Positions 23,872-32,254 of a DNA stretch of 64,000 bases are shown here, piece after piece (positions within the stretch are counted from its first letter, which is position 1; each line of letters opens with the position of its first letter). The stretch is from an uncultured Clostridium sp. (GTDB lineage Bacteria; Bacillota; Clostridia; Clostridiales; Clostridiaceae): NCBI RefSeq assembly GCF_947039605.1, contig NZ_CAMQZG010000003.1, positions 49,529 to 113,528 of the forward strand, given 5' to 3'. A program made the position numbers and the translations under genes. A model generated the notes under the pieces. The model was not told the DNA's origin. It made no database searches and worked only from the letters and a program-made list of their open reading frames with translations.

Positions 23872-25455
23872 ATGATTACTGTTACTAATGTAAGCTTAAG
23901 ATTTGGGGAAAGAAAACTTTTTGAAGATGTTAATTTAAAGTTTAACCCAGGAAATTGTTATGGAGTTATTGGTGCTAATGGTGCTGGTAAATCTACATTT
24001 CTAAAAATATTATCAGGAGAAATAGAGCCTAATACAGGAGATATTACTCTTGCACCACACTCAAGAATGTCTGTTCTTAGTCAGAACCACAATGAATTCA
24101 ATGATATTGAAGTTCTTAAAACTGTTATGATGGGAAATAAAAGATTATTTGAAATCATGGAAGAAAAAGATACTTTATATGCTAAAGAAGACTTTTCAGA
24201 TGAAGATGGAATAAAAGCTTCAGAACTTGAGGGTGAATTTGCTGAAATGAATGGTTGGGAAGCTGAATCAGATGCTTCTGCATTACTTCAAGGACTTGGA
24301 ATTGCTCCCGATTCACACTTCAAAAATGTTGGAGAATTAAAAGGGGACGAGAAAGTTAAAGTTCTTTTAGCACAAGCTTTATTTGGTAAGCCAGATTTAC
24401 TTATTCTAGATGAGCCTACTAACCACTTAGACCTTAAAGCTGTTGAATGGCTTGAAACATTTATCGCTGGTTTTGAAGGTACTGTTATAGTTGTATCTCA
24501 CGATAGACACTTCTTAAACATGGTATGTACACAAGTATGTGACGTAGACTTTGGAAAAATCAAATTATTCGTAGGTAACTATGATTTTTGGTATGAATCA
24601 AGTCAACTTGCTCTTCAAATGTCTAAAGACCAAAATAAGAAAAAGGAAGAGAAAATTAAAGATTTACAAAACTTTATTGCTAGATTTAGCGCTAACGCTT
24701 CTAAATCAACACAAGCTACATCAAGAAAGAAACTTTTAGATAAGATTACACTTGATGATATCCAACCTTCAAGCAGAAGATATCCATTCGTTGGATTTAA
24801 ACCTGAAAGAGAAGTTGGAAATGATGTTTTAACAGTTTCTGGATTAACAAAAACTGTTGATGGTATTAAAGTTTTAGATGATGCTAGCTTTATTCTTGGT
24901 AAAAATGAGAAAATTGCATTTGTCGGTGATGAAATCGCTGTATCAATATTATTTAAAATACTTGCTGGTGAACTTGAGCCAGATGCTGGAACAGTTAAAT
25001 GGGGTGTAACAACTTCAAGAGAATACTTCCCTAAAGATAACTCAAAATACTTTGATGGTTTCGAGTATTCACTTGTTGAATGGTTACGTCAGTATTCAGA
25101 AGAAAAATCTGAAAGTTATTTAAGAGGATTCCTTGGAAGAATGTTATTCTCTGGAGAAGAAGCTCTTAAAAATGCTGATGTATTATCAGGTGGAGAAAAA
25201 GTTAGATGTATGTTATCAAAAATGATGCTTAGCCCAGCTAATATCTTAATTCTTGATCAACCTACTAACCACTTAGACCTTGAGTCAATCACAGCACTTA
25301 ACAATGGACTTATGGATTATAAAAGTATCTTATTATTCGCATGTCATGACCACCAATTTGTTGAAACAATAGCTACAAAAGTCATTGAAATCAATGATGG
25401 TGCTGTTAAGTTTAACAAAGAATGTTCATATGATGAATATTTAAGCCAAAAATAA
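23872..25455 (+). CDS. ABC-F family ATPase with one degenerate ATP site
   Basis: A 527-residue soluble two-domain ABC protein of the YkpA/YbiT-like ABC-F group, expected to act at the ribosome. Domain 1 has intact Walker A GANGAGKS (residues 34-41) and LLILDEPTNHLD (Glu181), but its signature is LKGDEK (156-161) in place of LSGGEK/Q. Domain 2 has an intact LSGGEK (438-443), but Walker A reads GDEIAVSIL (from 352; the Lys is Ser358) and the catalytic Glu is Gln463 (ILILDQPTNHLD). In a head-to-tail pair, domain-2 Walker A/B and domain-1 signature form the same site, so exactly one composite site is degenerate. GAAAGGAAG precedes the ATG. Confidence 0.93.
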   Translation: MITVTNVSLRFGERKLFEDVNLKFNPGNCYGVIGANGAGKSTFLKILSGEIEPNTGDITLAPHSRMSVLSQNHNEFNDIEVLKTVMMGNKRLFEIMEEKDTLYAKEDFSDEDGIKASELEGEFAEMNGWEAESDASALLQGLGIAPDSHFKNVGELKGDEKVKVLLAQALFGKPDLLILDEPTNHLDLKAVEWLETFIAGFEGTVIVVSHDRHFLNMVCTQVCDVDFGKIKLFVGNYDFWYESSQLALQMSKDQNKKKEEKIKDLQNFIARFSANASKSTQATSRKKLLDKITLDDIQPSSRRYPFVGFKPEREVGNDVLTVSGLTKTVDGIKVLDDASFILGKNEKIAFVGDEIAVSILFKILAGELEPDAGTVKWGVTTSREYFPKDNSKYFDGFEYSLVEWLRQYSEEKSESYLRGFLGRMLFSGEEALKNADVLSGGEKVRCMLSKMMLSPANILILDQPTNHLDLESITALNNGLMDYKSILLFACHDHQFVETIATKVIEINDGAVKFNKECSYDEYLSQK

Positions 25456-25520
25456 TTAATAGAATAAAAAAACAGCTAGGAAATATTTCCTAGCTGTTTT
25501 TTTATTCTATTAATTATTTT
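25449..25520. terminator. perfect 72-base palindrome, bidirectional terminator
   Basis: Bases 25449-25484 are the exact reverse complement of 25485-25520: 36-base arms with no spacer. The centre (AACAGCTAGG/CCTAGCTGTT flanked by seven A and seven T) is an ordinary terminator core, but the symmetry extends outward over the stop codons of both convergent genes (TAA 25453-25455 on plus, 25510-25512 on minus). Confidence 0.9.
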
Positions 25521-25650
25521 CTTTATTCATCTCATTATATTCTTCACATTCACAAATTTTCTTATCAATAAGTCGCATTAGTTCAACTTTTCTTCTAATC
25601 CTTCTTTTCTTTTTCATACTAGAATTTCTTTTTAGTGCTTTTCTTCTCAT
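25510..25650 (-). CDS. 46-residue basic protein, unknown
   Basis: A small gene reading from ATG at 25648-25650 to TAA at 25510-25512. A strong TTAGGAG site lies nine bases upstream. The product is very basic at the N-terminus (MRRKALKRNSSMKKKRRIRR), followed by a short amphipathic helix KVELMRLIDKKICECEEYNE with a CxC pair and an Asn/Glu tail. Basic character suggests nucleic-acid or ribosome binding, which is inference only. It converges on the ABC-F gene and shares the 72-base palindromic terminator. No family recognised. Confidence 0.65.
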   Translation of the reverse strand: MRRKALKRNSSMKKKRRIRRKVELMRLIDKKICECEEYNEMNKENN

Positions 25651-25776
25651 TTAAATGTGCTCCTAAGATGTAAATTTATTATTTGTAACTGCTAAACTTT
25701 ACCCATCTTTTCACACATATTAATAATACTACACTAACATAATAACATCTTTTTGAAAGAATTACACAAAAAATTA

Positions 25777-27159
25777 TTAATTAAATGAATTCTCTTCTGC
25801 TACTTTCTTTATCCAATGACCAGATTTTTTTACCTTTTTTTCTAAAGTTTTTAAATCAAGAGAAATAAACCCATACCTATTCTTATATGAATTACACCAT
25901 GACCAACAATCTATTGGTGTCCATAAGTGATATCCAAAACAATTCGTCCCGTCTTCTATAGCTTTATGAAGGAATATAAGATGTTCTTTTATAAATTCAA
26001 TTCTATATTCATCATCTATAGTTCCATCTTCACCTTTAAACTTCTCTTCCCCTTCAACCCCCATACCATTTTCTGCTATATACCATTTAATATTCCCATA
26101 ATTTTCTTTAATATTTATAGCAATATCATAAATAGCCTTAGGATATATCTCCCAACCTCTATGCTCATTTATTCTTCTACCAGGCATTAAATAGTTTTCA
26201 AAATACTTATCTGGCATCCATGTACTTTCTGTATATTCTGTTTCTCTAGCCATTACTCGTCTTGGTTGATAATAATTTATTCCAAGGAAGTCTACTATAC
26301 CCTCATGGAATATTTGACTATCCCCTTCTTCTGTTTCCCACAAAACATTATCCCTCTTTAATATATTAACTAACTTTTCTGGGAACTCTCCATTTACTGC
26401 CGGGTCTAAGAACATTCTATTAAAGTATAAATCAGCTATATCAGATGCTTCTAAATCTTCTACTGAATTAGTTTTTGGATATGATGGTGTTAAATTAAGT
26501 ATTATCCCTATTTCTCCACCATAATTACCTTTTTTATAGGCTGCAATAGCCTTTGCTGATGCAAGTGCTATATGATAAGCTGTTTGATTAGCTTTTCTAC
26601 CATCAACTACGCATGGATAATGGAATTTGTATAGATACTGTCCTTCAACAACAACTATCGGTTCATTAAATGTAGCCCAATGTTTTACTCTATCACCAAA
26701 TAACTCAAAACATTTTTCTGCAAATTGAACAAATAAATCAACTACTTTTCTTGATTCCCATCCACTAAATTTCTCATAAAGTTCTACTGGTAAATCAAAA
26801 TGATGTAAGTTCATAACTACTTCTAAGCCATTTTCAATTGACTCATCTATTACATCATTATAGAATCTTACTCCATCCTCACAAACTTCACCTGTTTCTA
26901 AATTTTTTATAAGTCTTGACCACTGAATTGATGTTCTATATGAATTCAGACCTATTCCTTTTAACATTTTTATATCTTCTTTATAACTATTATAAAAGTT
27001 TGAAGCTATGCATGGTCCTACACCATTATGGAAAGTTTCCTTTGATACCTCAAACCAATGATCAAATATATTTTTGTTAGCTTTATTAAAAGTCCCTTCT
27101 GATTGTGGTCCTGATGTTGCAGCTCCCCACCAAAAGTTCTCTGGAAATACCTTTTTCAT
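25777..27159 (-). CDS. glycoside hydrolase family 1, probable 6-phospho-beta-glycosidase
   Basis: A 460-residue GH1 enzyme that hydrolyses beta-glucosides, probably 6-phosphorylated. The acid/base Glu166 is in TFNEP and the nucleophile Glu363 in AENG. In the C-terminal loop WSWCNSYKNRYG, Ser420 and Tyr429 match the phosphate-binding Ser and Tyr of 6-phospho enzymes such as LacG, and no FEW glutamate of unphosphorylated-glucoside enzymes is present. The triad Lys position is Asn427, with a Lys one residue earlier. AGGGGGAAT precedes the ATG. It is divergent from a GntR/UTRA regulator. No PTS transporter gene is adjacent, so the supply route is elsewhere. Confidence 0.9.
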   Translation of the reverse strand: MKKVFPENFWWGAATSGPQSEGTFNKANKNIFDHWFEVSKETFHNGVGPCIASNFYNSYKEDIKMLKGIGLNSYRTSIQWSRLIKNLETGEVCEDGVRFYNDVIDESIENGLEVVMNLHHFDLPVELYEKFSGWESRKVVDLFVQFAEKCFELFGDRVKHWATFNEPIVVVEGQYLYKFHYPCVVDGRKANQTAYHIALASAKAIAAYKKGNYGGEIGIILNLTPSYPKTNSVEDLEASDIADLYFNRMFLDPAVNGEFPEKLVNILKRDNVLWETEEGDSQIFHEGIVDFLGINYYQPRRVMARETEYTESTWMPDKYFENYLMPGRRINEHRGWEIYPKAIYDIAINIKENYGNIKWYIAENGMGVEGEEKFKGEDGTIDDEYRIEFIKEHLIFLHKAIEDGTNCFGYHLWTPIDCWSWCNSYKNRYGFISLDLKTLEKKVKKSGHWIKKVAEENSFN

Positions 27160-27227
27160 ATTAAATTCCCCCTACAAAAATCTTTTATACTCTTATAATA
27201 AAAAAATTTAACAATAAAATCATCCAC

Positions 27228-27261
27228 TGTATAGACAATTTTCTTATTTTAAATTTATAAT
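27228..27261 (+). promoter_or_regulatory. GntR promoter with overlapping operator candidate
   Basis: TGTATAGACA (27228-27237) fits the TGTnTAnACA operator form used by GntR/UTRA sugar regulators. It overlaps the -35 position (TAGACA, 27232-27237) of a promoter whose -10 TATAAT is at 27256-27261. It lies between the divergent GH1 and regulator genes and could control both. Confidence 0.55.
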
Positions 27262-27285
27262 TAACTTAATAAGGGGTGACTAAAT

Positions 27286-27969
27286 TTGAATTGTAAAGAT
27301 ATAACTAAAGATTTAATACAACAAATAATTACCGGTGAGTTAAAAGAATTATCAAAAATTGATTCTGAAAATAAACTTGCCCAAAAGTACGATTGTAATA
27401 GGCATACTGTTCGAGCTGCTATAAAAGATTTAATAGATAAAGGTTATATTATAAAACCTCATAACGGTTCGAGCTATGTTAATAATCTTCCTGAAAACCA
27501 TATACTCAACCTTTCTTCAATGTGTGAATTGCATGTGCCTGAAAAACTTAGCACAAAAGTTCTAAGCTTTAAACAAAAAGAAGTTTCAACTGCAATTTCT
27601 GAAAAATTAGAAATTCTAAAAGGTAAAAAAGTTTGGAAAATAATTAGAGCTAGATATGTAAATGATAAATTTAAGCATATTGAATATATCTATATGCCAG
27701 TTAGCTTGTTTCCTGATTTAACGCTAGATATATGTAAAGAAAGTGTTTTAACTTATATAGATTCTAAAGAAGAATTTAATATTTCTCACTCATATAAAAC
27801 AATCGAAGCTTGTTTTTTCTCTACTAAAGAGTGCGAATTATTAGACCTACCTATAAATTCACTTGCACTCAAAATTGAGAACTTAGCATTTTTAAGCAAT
27901 GGCCGTCCTTATGAATATTCAATAAATAAACATTTCAATCAAAAAATTGATTTCTTTGCTAAAAGATAA
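27286..27969 (+). CDS. GntR-family regulator with UTRA domain
   Basis: A 227-residue sugar-responsive repressor. The TTG start at 27286 follows AAGGGGTG by seven bases. Residues 1-70 form the GntR winged HTH (SENKLAQKYDCNRHTVRAAI, DLIDKGYIIKPHNGSSYV), and residues about 90-225 are a UTRA effector domain (VWKIIRARYVNDKFKHIEYI, ending ALKIENLAFLSNGRPYEYS). Its divergence from the GH1 gene with an operator-like TGTATAGACA between them makes it the likely regulator of beta-glycoside use, with a phosphorylated sugar as inducer by family analogy. Confidence 0.92.
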   Translation: MNCKDITKDLIQQIITGELKELSKIDSENKLAQKYDCNRHTVRAAIKDLIDKGYIIKPHNGSSYVNNLPENHILNLSSMCELHVPEKLSTKVLSFKQKEVSTAISEKLEILKGKKVWKIIRARYVNDKFKHIEYIYMPVSLFPDLTLDICKESVLTYIDSKEEFNISHSYKTIEACFFSTKECELLDLPINSLALKIENLAFLSNGRPYEYSINKHFNQKIDFFAKR

Positions 27970-27999
27970 AGGTGCTGCATTTATACATGCAACACCTTT
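27968..27999. terminator. bidirectional terminator
   Basis: AAAGGTGCTGCAT (27968-27980) pairs with ATGCAACACCTTT (27987-27999) with one mismatch, six-base loop, overlapping the gntR stop codon. Confidence 0.75.
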
Positions 28000-28001
28000 C
28001 C

Positions 28002-29327
28002 TTATATCTTCATAGCAAATAAATCTTTTTTAACCTTTAATTTATATATTAAGAAGGATATTACCCCTTTAAACATACTTGATACAGCTATACTAATCCA
28101 TATTCCATTAACTCCCCATATTTTTATAAATACTAGTGCCATTGGAATTCTGAGTGCAGTAAATACCATACTGACTATAGATGGTATCTTAGGCTTTCCA
28201 AGACCTGTATATAAACCATTTGAAATAACCTCTACTGCTGAGAAAATTTGTGCAAGTCCAACTATTCTTAAATAATCAGCTGCAATTTCAATTGTTTCTT
28301 TCTGTCTTACAAATAAACATACTATTTGTTTTGGAATTGCTAAGAATATTATAGTTGTTATAATTGCATAAATCATCCCAACTATAAGTGCTTTATCATA
28401 CCCTTTATCAACTCTATCATATTTTTTCGCGCCAAAATTTTGCCCTATATAAGCACCAACAGCACCATTTAGTCCACCTATAACCATATATGTTATAGAT
28501 TCAACTTGTAGCCCTATTTTTTGTGCTGCTATAGCATCTGTACCAAAACTTGAAACTACTCTTGCAAGAACTATATTAACAAGTGTAAATAAACTTCTTT
28601 GCATTGCCATAGGAACTCCAAGTTTAAATACTAACTTTAATTTTCCACCTGAGATTTTAGTATTAAAATCATATTTAAATGGTGAACTCTTAACAAATGT
28701 AAATAATAAAAACATAATTATTTGCGCTATTAAAGTTGCAATAGCTGCACCTGTTACCCCTATCTTAAAAACATAAATAAATATAGGGTCTAATATTATA
28801 TTTAATACTATACCTGTTGTACTAATTTTAAGTGCTAATTTATTATTTCCAAAACTATTTAATACCCTTGAATACATCATATTAAAACATGAAAAAATTA
28901 AAACTATTGCACTTACTGCTAAATATTTAGTTGCTTCAACTGAAACATAGCTATTATGTAAATCAAAAAAGCCTATAAGATATTTTCTAAATACAATTAA
29001 AAATATTGCATATATAATTGCTACTATAGCCATTGAGAAAATACCTATATTTATATATTCTTTAATTTCATGGCTATCATTTTTACCTATAGCATGTGCT
29101 ATTTTTATTCCAACACCAATTACTACCATTGATGATATTGAATACCCTAAAGATATAAAAAAGCTTGAAGTTCCTATTGCCGCAACAGCATCACTTCCAA
29201 GCCCTCCAACCCATAGCATATCTATTAAATTATACGCAAATTGCAAAAATGAACTACCCATTATAGGTATTGCAAGCGTTACTATAACTTTAAAAACATT
29301 TCCTTTTGTTAAATCTACTTTCTTCAA
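28002..29327 (-). CDS. MATE family efflux transporter (second copy)
   Basis: A 441-residue twelve-segment MATE transporter. Visible hallmarks are PIMGSSFLQFAYNLIDMLWV in helix 1, the GVGIKIAHAIGKND loop, and, opening the second half, LNGAVGAYIGQNFGAKKYDR, which carries the usual QNxGA motif. AAGGAGAGTATATTTG precedes the start. Despite equal length, its sequence differs clearly from the MATE at 15.8-17.1 kb, so the two are separate lineages. It ends at a terminator shared with the GntR gene. Substrate unknown. The 286 bases upstream, before the NsrR-like gene, are AT-rich and show no feature I can support. Confidence 0.92.
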   Translation of the reverse strand: MKKVDLTKGNVFKVIVTLAIPIMGSSFLQFAYNLIDMLWVGGLGSDAVAAIGTSSFFISLGYSISSMVVIGVGIKIAHAIGKNDSHEIKEYINIGIFSMAIVAIIYAIFLIVFRKYLIGFFDLHNSYVSVEATKYLAVSAIVLIFSCFNMMYSRVLNSFGNNKLALKISTTGIVLNIILDPIFIYVFKIGVTGAAIATLIAQIIMFLLFTFVKSSPFKYDFNTKISGGKLKLVFKLGVPMAMQRSLFTLVNIVLARVVSSFGTDAIAAQKIGLQVESITYMVIGGLNGAVGAYIGQNFGAKKYDRVDKGYDKALIVGMIYAIITTIIFLAIPKQIVCLFVRQKETIEIAADYLRIVGLAQIFSAVEVISNGLYTGLGKPKIPSIVSMVFTALRIPMALVFIKIWGVNGIWISIAVSSMFKGVISFLIYKLKVKKDLFAMKI

Positions 29328-29613
29328 ATATACTCTCCTTATTCTAATTTTAATATATGTCTTTTTTTCAATTCTTATGAATTATACCATATATACATAG
29401 AAATTTTTCAAAAAACCCACTATTATATTAACAAAATAATATTTGTTTCCTATGTGCAATGTTTAATCTCTATAGTATGTTAATTCGTTTACAGTTTCTT
29501 CTTATAAACCCTTTTTTTATTAAATTTATTTTAATTTAATTAAACCATGCTTGTTTTTATCTAAAAATATATTAAAATGTAATTACTAGAATATATGAAA
29601 AAGGCGGTATAAT

Positions 29614-30021
29614 ATGTACTTATCAAAATTCACAGATTACTCTTTTAGAGCTTTAATATATCTTGCTAATAATACTGATAGACTTTGCACTGTTGAAGAA
29701 TTATCAACAAACCTTGATATATCAGAACATCACTTAAAAAAAATAATTCAAAAACTTGCTAAAACAGACTATGTAGTATCATTAAAGGGCAGGTCTGGTG
29801 GCTTAAAACTTGGTCTTGAGCCAAGTGAAATAGTTCTTAGTGAAGTTCTAAAGTTAACAGAAGAAAACTTAAACATTGCTGGTTGCTTCTCAAATCGTGG
29901 AGATTGTCCTATGATATCAAATGGTTGCAAGCTTAAATGTATAATGAATAACGCATTAAATTCTTTTATTCAAGAATTTTCACAACACACATTAGCAGAT
30001 GTATTAACTGATAAAAAGTAA
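29614..30021 (+). CDS. Rrf2-family regulator, NsrR-like
   Basis: A 135-residue Rrf2 transcription factor with an N-terminal winged HTH (MYLSKFTDYSFRALIYLANN, EELSTNLDISEHHLKKIIQ). The three cluster cysteines are Cys91, Cys98 and Cys105 (GCFSNRGDC, ISNGCKL), with a fourth at 109; this spacing and the KGRSGGLKLG wing resemble NsrR, the nitric-oxide-sensing [4Fe-4S] repressor, more than IscR. AAAAAGGCGG precedes the ATG. It is monocistronic. A stand-alone flavohaemoglobin-type reductase 4.3 kb away and a hemerythrin at 13.7 kb are possible targets; no NsrR box was identified. Confidence 0.85.
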   Translation: MYLSKFTDYSFRALIYLANNTDRLCTVEELSTNLDISEHHLKKIIQKLAKTDYVVSLKGRSGGLKLGLEPSEIVLSEVLKLTEENLNIAGCFSNRGDCPMISNGCKLKCIMNNALNSFIQEFSQHTLADVLTDKK

Positions 30022-30033
30022 TATTAAAATAAA

Positions 30034-30067
30034 AAGGAAGTATATCAAATTTTTGATATACTTCCTT
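30034..30067. terminator. bidirectional terminator
   Basis: AAGGAAGTATATCAAA (30034-30049) pairs perfectly with TTTGATATACTTCCTT (30052-30067). Shared by the Rrf2 gene and the convergent topB. Confidence 0.85.
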
Positions 30068-30071
30068 CATT

Positions 30072-32243
30072 TTATTTAAAACCTTTAAGCAACTCTGCAA
30101 ATGGATTATTAATATCAATATCCGCTTCTTGCTTCATTTTTTTCATCAATGTACTAACTTCTTTTTTGCTTACCTTTGATTTTTTGTCTGTAAATCTCTT
30201 TTTAAAGCCTTCTTCTTTCTCTTTAAAGCCACATCCCATACATACATATGCTCTAGAACCCTTTTTGCCTCTTAATTCGAGCTTTTTCTTGCACTCTGGA
30301 CACCTAGCATTAGTTATCATTGAAAGACTCTCTCTATGTCCACAATCTCTATCTTGGCATACAAGCATCTTACCTTTCTTACCATTAACCTCTAAAAGGA
30401 ACTTTCCACATTCAGGACATTTACTTCTTGTCATATTATCATGTACAAATTTGCTATCTGCACCTTTAATTTCTGAAACAACTTTTTGTGAGTATTCTCT
30501 CATCTCTGTAAGGAAAGTTTTTTGATTAAGTTTTCCTTTTTCTATCATAGATAATTTTTGCTCCCACTGTGCTGTTAAACTTGGTGTTTTAAGTCCCTCT
30601 GGTACAAGACCTAAAAGTTGTCTTCCTTTAGATGTTATAGTTATCTCTTTTCCATTTTTCTCTATCAAGAAACTATTGAAAAGTTTTTCCATTATATCTG
30701 CTCTAGTTGCAACTGTACCAAGACCACCAGTTTCTCCTATAGTCTTTTTAAGTTCACTACTATCCTCTGACATATACTTAACTGGATTTTCCATGGCTGA
30801 TAAAAGTGTAGCCTCTGTAAATCTTGCTGGTGCCTTAGTTTTACCTGTTGTTACACTTACTGACTTAACTGATATATTTTTACCTTGTTCCATTAATGGC
30901 ATCATTTGCTCTTTAACATCATCTGAATCTGAGTTTGAACCTTGTACTTCTTTCCATCCTAAAGATTTTATTGTTTTACCTTTAGCTTTAAAAGTTTCGC
31001 CTTCAATATTTAAAGTAACTGAAACTTCTTCATACTCACAAGGTGGTAGTAGTACTGATAAGAATCTTTTTGAAACTAAATCATATACTTTTCTCTCTTT
31101 ATCACCCATAACACTAAAATCTGGTTTTTCTTCTGTAGGAATAATAGCATGATGGTCGCTTACTCTTGCATTATCTATAAATGACTTACTTGCTTTTATT
31201 TCTTTTCCAAGTATTTTAACTGAAAACTTACTAAGGTCTCCAACTGCACAAGCCTTAACTCTATCCTTTAAAGTTCCAACCATATCACTTGTTAAATATC
31301 TTGAATCTGTTCTTGGGTATGTTAAAACTTTATAACTCTCATAAAGTCTTTGAACTAAATTAAGCGTATCTTTTGGAGAATATCCATATCTGTTATTACA
31401 CTCTCTTTGAAGTTCTGTTAAATCGTAAAGACTTGGTGCAAAATTCTTTTTATTAGTCTTTTTAACTTCTTTAACTAAAGCATTACTTTTATTTGTTTTA
31501 CTTAAAACTTCTTGTGCTTTATCTTTTGCAAATGTTCTCACATTATTATTGTGATCTGCCCATGTAAATTTGACACCTTCGACATTTGCTTCAACACCAT
31601 AAAATTCTTGTGGCTTAAAACTTCTTATTTCATCTTCTCTTGTAGCTATCATTCCAACTGTTGGAGTTTGAACTCTACCACAAGATAATTGTGCATTATG
31701 CTTGCAAGTTAATGCTCTAGTAGCATTTATACCTACAATCCAGTCAGCCTCTGCTCTTGCTTCTGCTGCTCTATATAAATTAATATATGCATTTCCATCT
31801 TTTAAATTTTTAAATCCATCTTTTATAGCTTTATCTGTAACTGATGAAATCCATAATCTTTTTATAGGTTTTTTAACCCCTACTTTTTCAAGTAACCATC
31901 TTGCAACAAGCTCACCCTCACGGCCTGCATCTGTTGCTATAATTATTTCAGTTACATCTTTTCTAGTTAAAAGGCCTTTAACTGTGCTATACTGCTTTCC
32001 TGTTTTAGGTAAAACCATTAACTTCATAAACTTTGGTAACATAGGTAGAGTATCTATCTTCCAATCTTTCCACTCTTTATTATAATCCTCTGGTGCTGCA
32101 AGACTTACTAAGTGACCCATAGCCCAAGTTACTACATATTTATCGCCTTCTAAAAATCCATTTCCACCTTTTCTACAATTAAGAACTCTTGCTATATCCT
32201 TACCAACAGATGGTTTTTCTGCTATTACTATTATCTTACTCAT
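30072..32243 (-). CDS. topB: DNA topoisomerase III
   Basis: A 723-residue type IA topoisomerase that decatenates and relaxes DNA. The Toprim domain opens the protein (IVIAEKPSVGKDIARVLNC, then IIATDAGREGELVARW with the metal-binding acidic residues). The active-site Tyr lies in VLTYPRTDSRYLT. The C-terminus carries two Cys4 zinc ribbons (CPECGKFLLE to CQDRDCG, and CPECKKKLEL to CMGCG) and a basic tail. AGGAGGGAT lies upstream. In clostridia such topB genes occur both on chromosomes and within conjugative elements; no relaxase or conjugation genes are present here, so a chromosomal copy is likely. Confidence 0.95.
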   Translation of the reverse strand: MSKIIVIAEKPSVGKDIARVLNCRKGGNGFLEGDKYVVTWAMGHLVSLAAPEDYNKEWKDWKIDTLPMLPKFMKLMVLPKTGKQYSTVKGLLTRKDVTEIIIATDAGREGELVARWLLEKVGVKKPIKRLWISSVTDKAIKDGFKNLKDGNAYINLYRAAEARAEADWIVGINATRALTCKHNAQLSCGRVQTPTVGMIATREDEIRSFKPQEFYGVEANVEGVKFTWADHNNNVRTFAKDKAQEVLSKTNKSNALVKEVKKTNKKNFAPSLYDLTELQRECNNRYGYSPKDTLNLVQRLYESYKVLTYPRTDSRYLTSDMVGTLKDRVKACAVGDLSKFSVKILGKEIKASKSFIDNARVSDHHAIIPTEEKPDFSVMGDKERKVYDLVSKRFLSVLLPPCEYEEVSVTLNIEGETFKAKGKTIKSLGWKEVQGSNSDSDDVKEQMMPLMEQGKNISVKSVSVTTGKTKAPARFTEATLLSAMENPVKYMSEDSSELKKTIGETGGLGTVATRADIMEKLFNSFLIEKNGKEITITSKGRQLLGLVPEGLKTPSLTAQWEQKLSMIEKGKLNQKTFLTEMREYSQKVVSEIKGADSKFVHDNMTRSKCPECGKFLLEVNGKKGKMLVCQDRDCGHRESLSMITNARCPECKKKLELRGKKGSRAYVCMGCGFKEKEEGFKKRFTDKKSKVSKKEVSTLMKKMKQEADIDINNPFAELLKGFK

Positions 32244-32254
32244 AAAAATCCCTC

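Noticed and set aside
15807..29327. The two MATE genes as a recent duplication
   Set aside because: Equal length only; sequences differ throughout and neighbouring genes are unrelated.
30072..32243. topB as a marker of an integrated conjugative element
   Set aside because: No relaxase, type IV secretion, integrase or attachment repeats lie nearby; neighbours are ordinary chromosomal genes.
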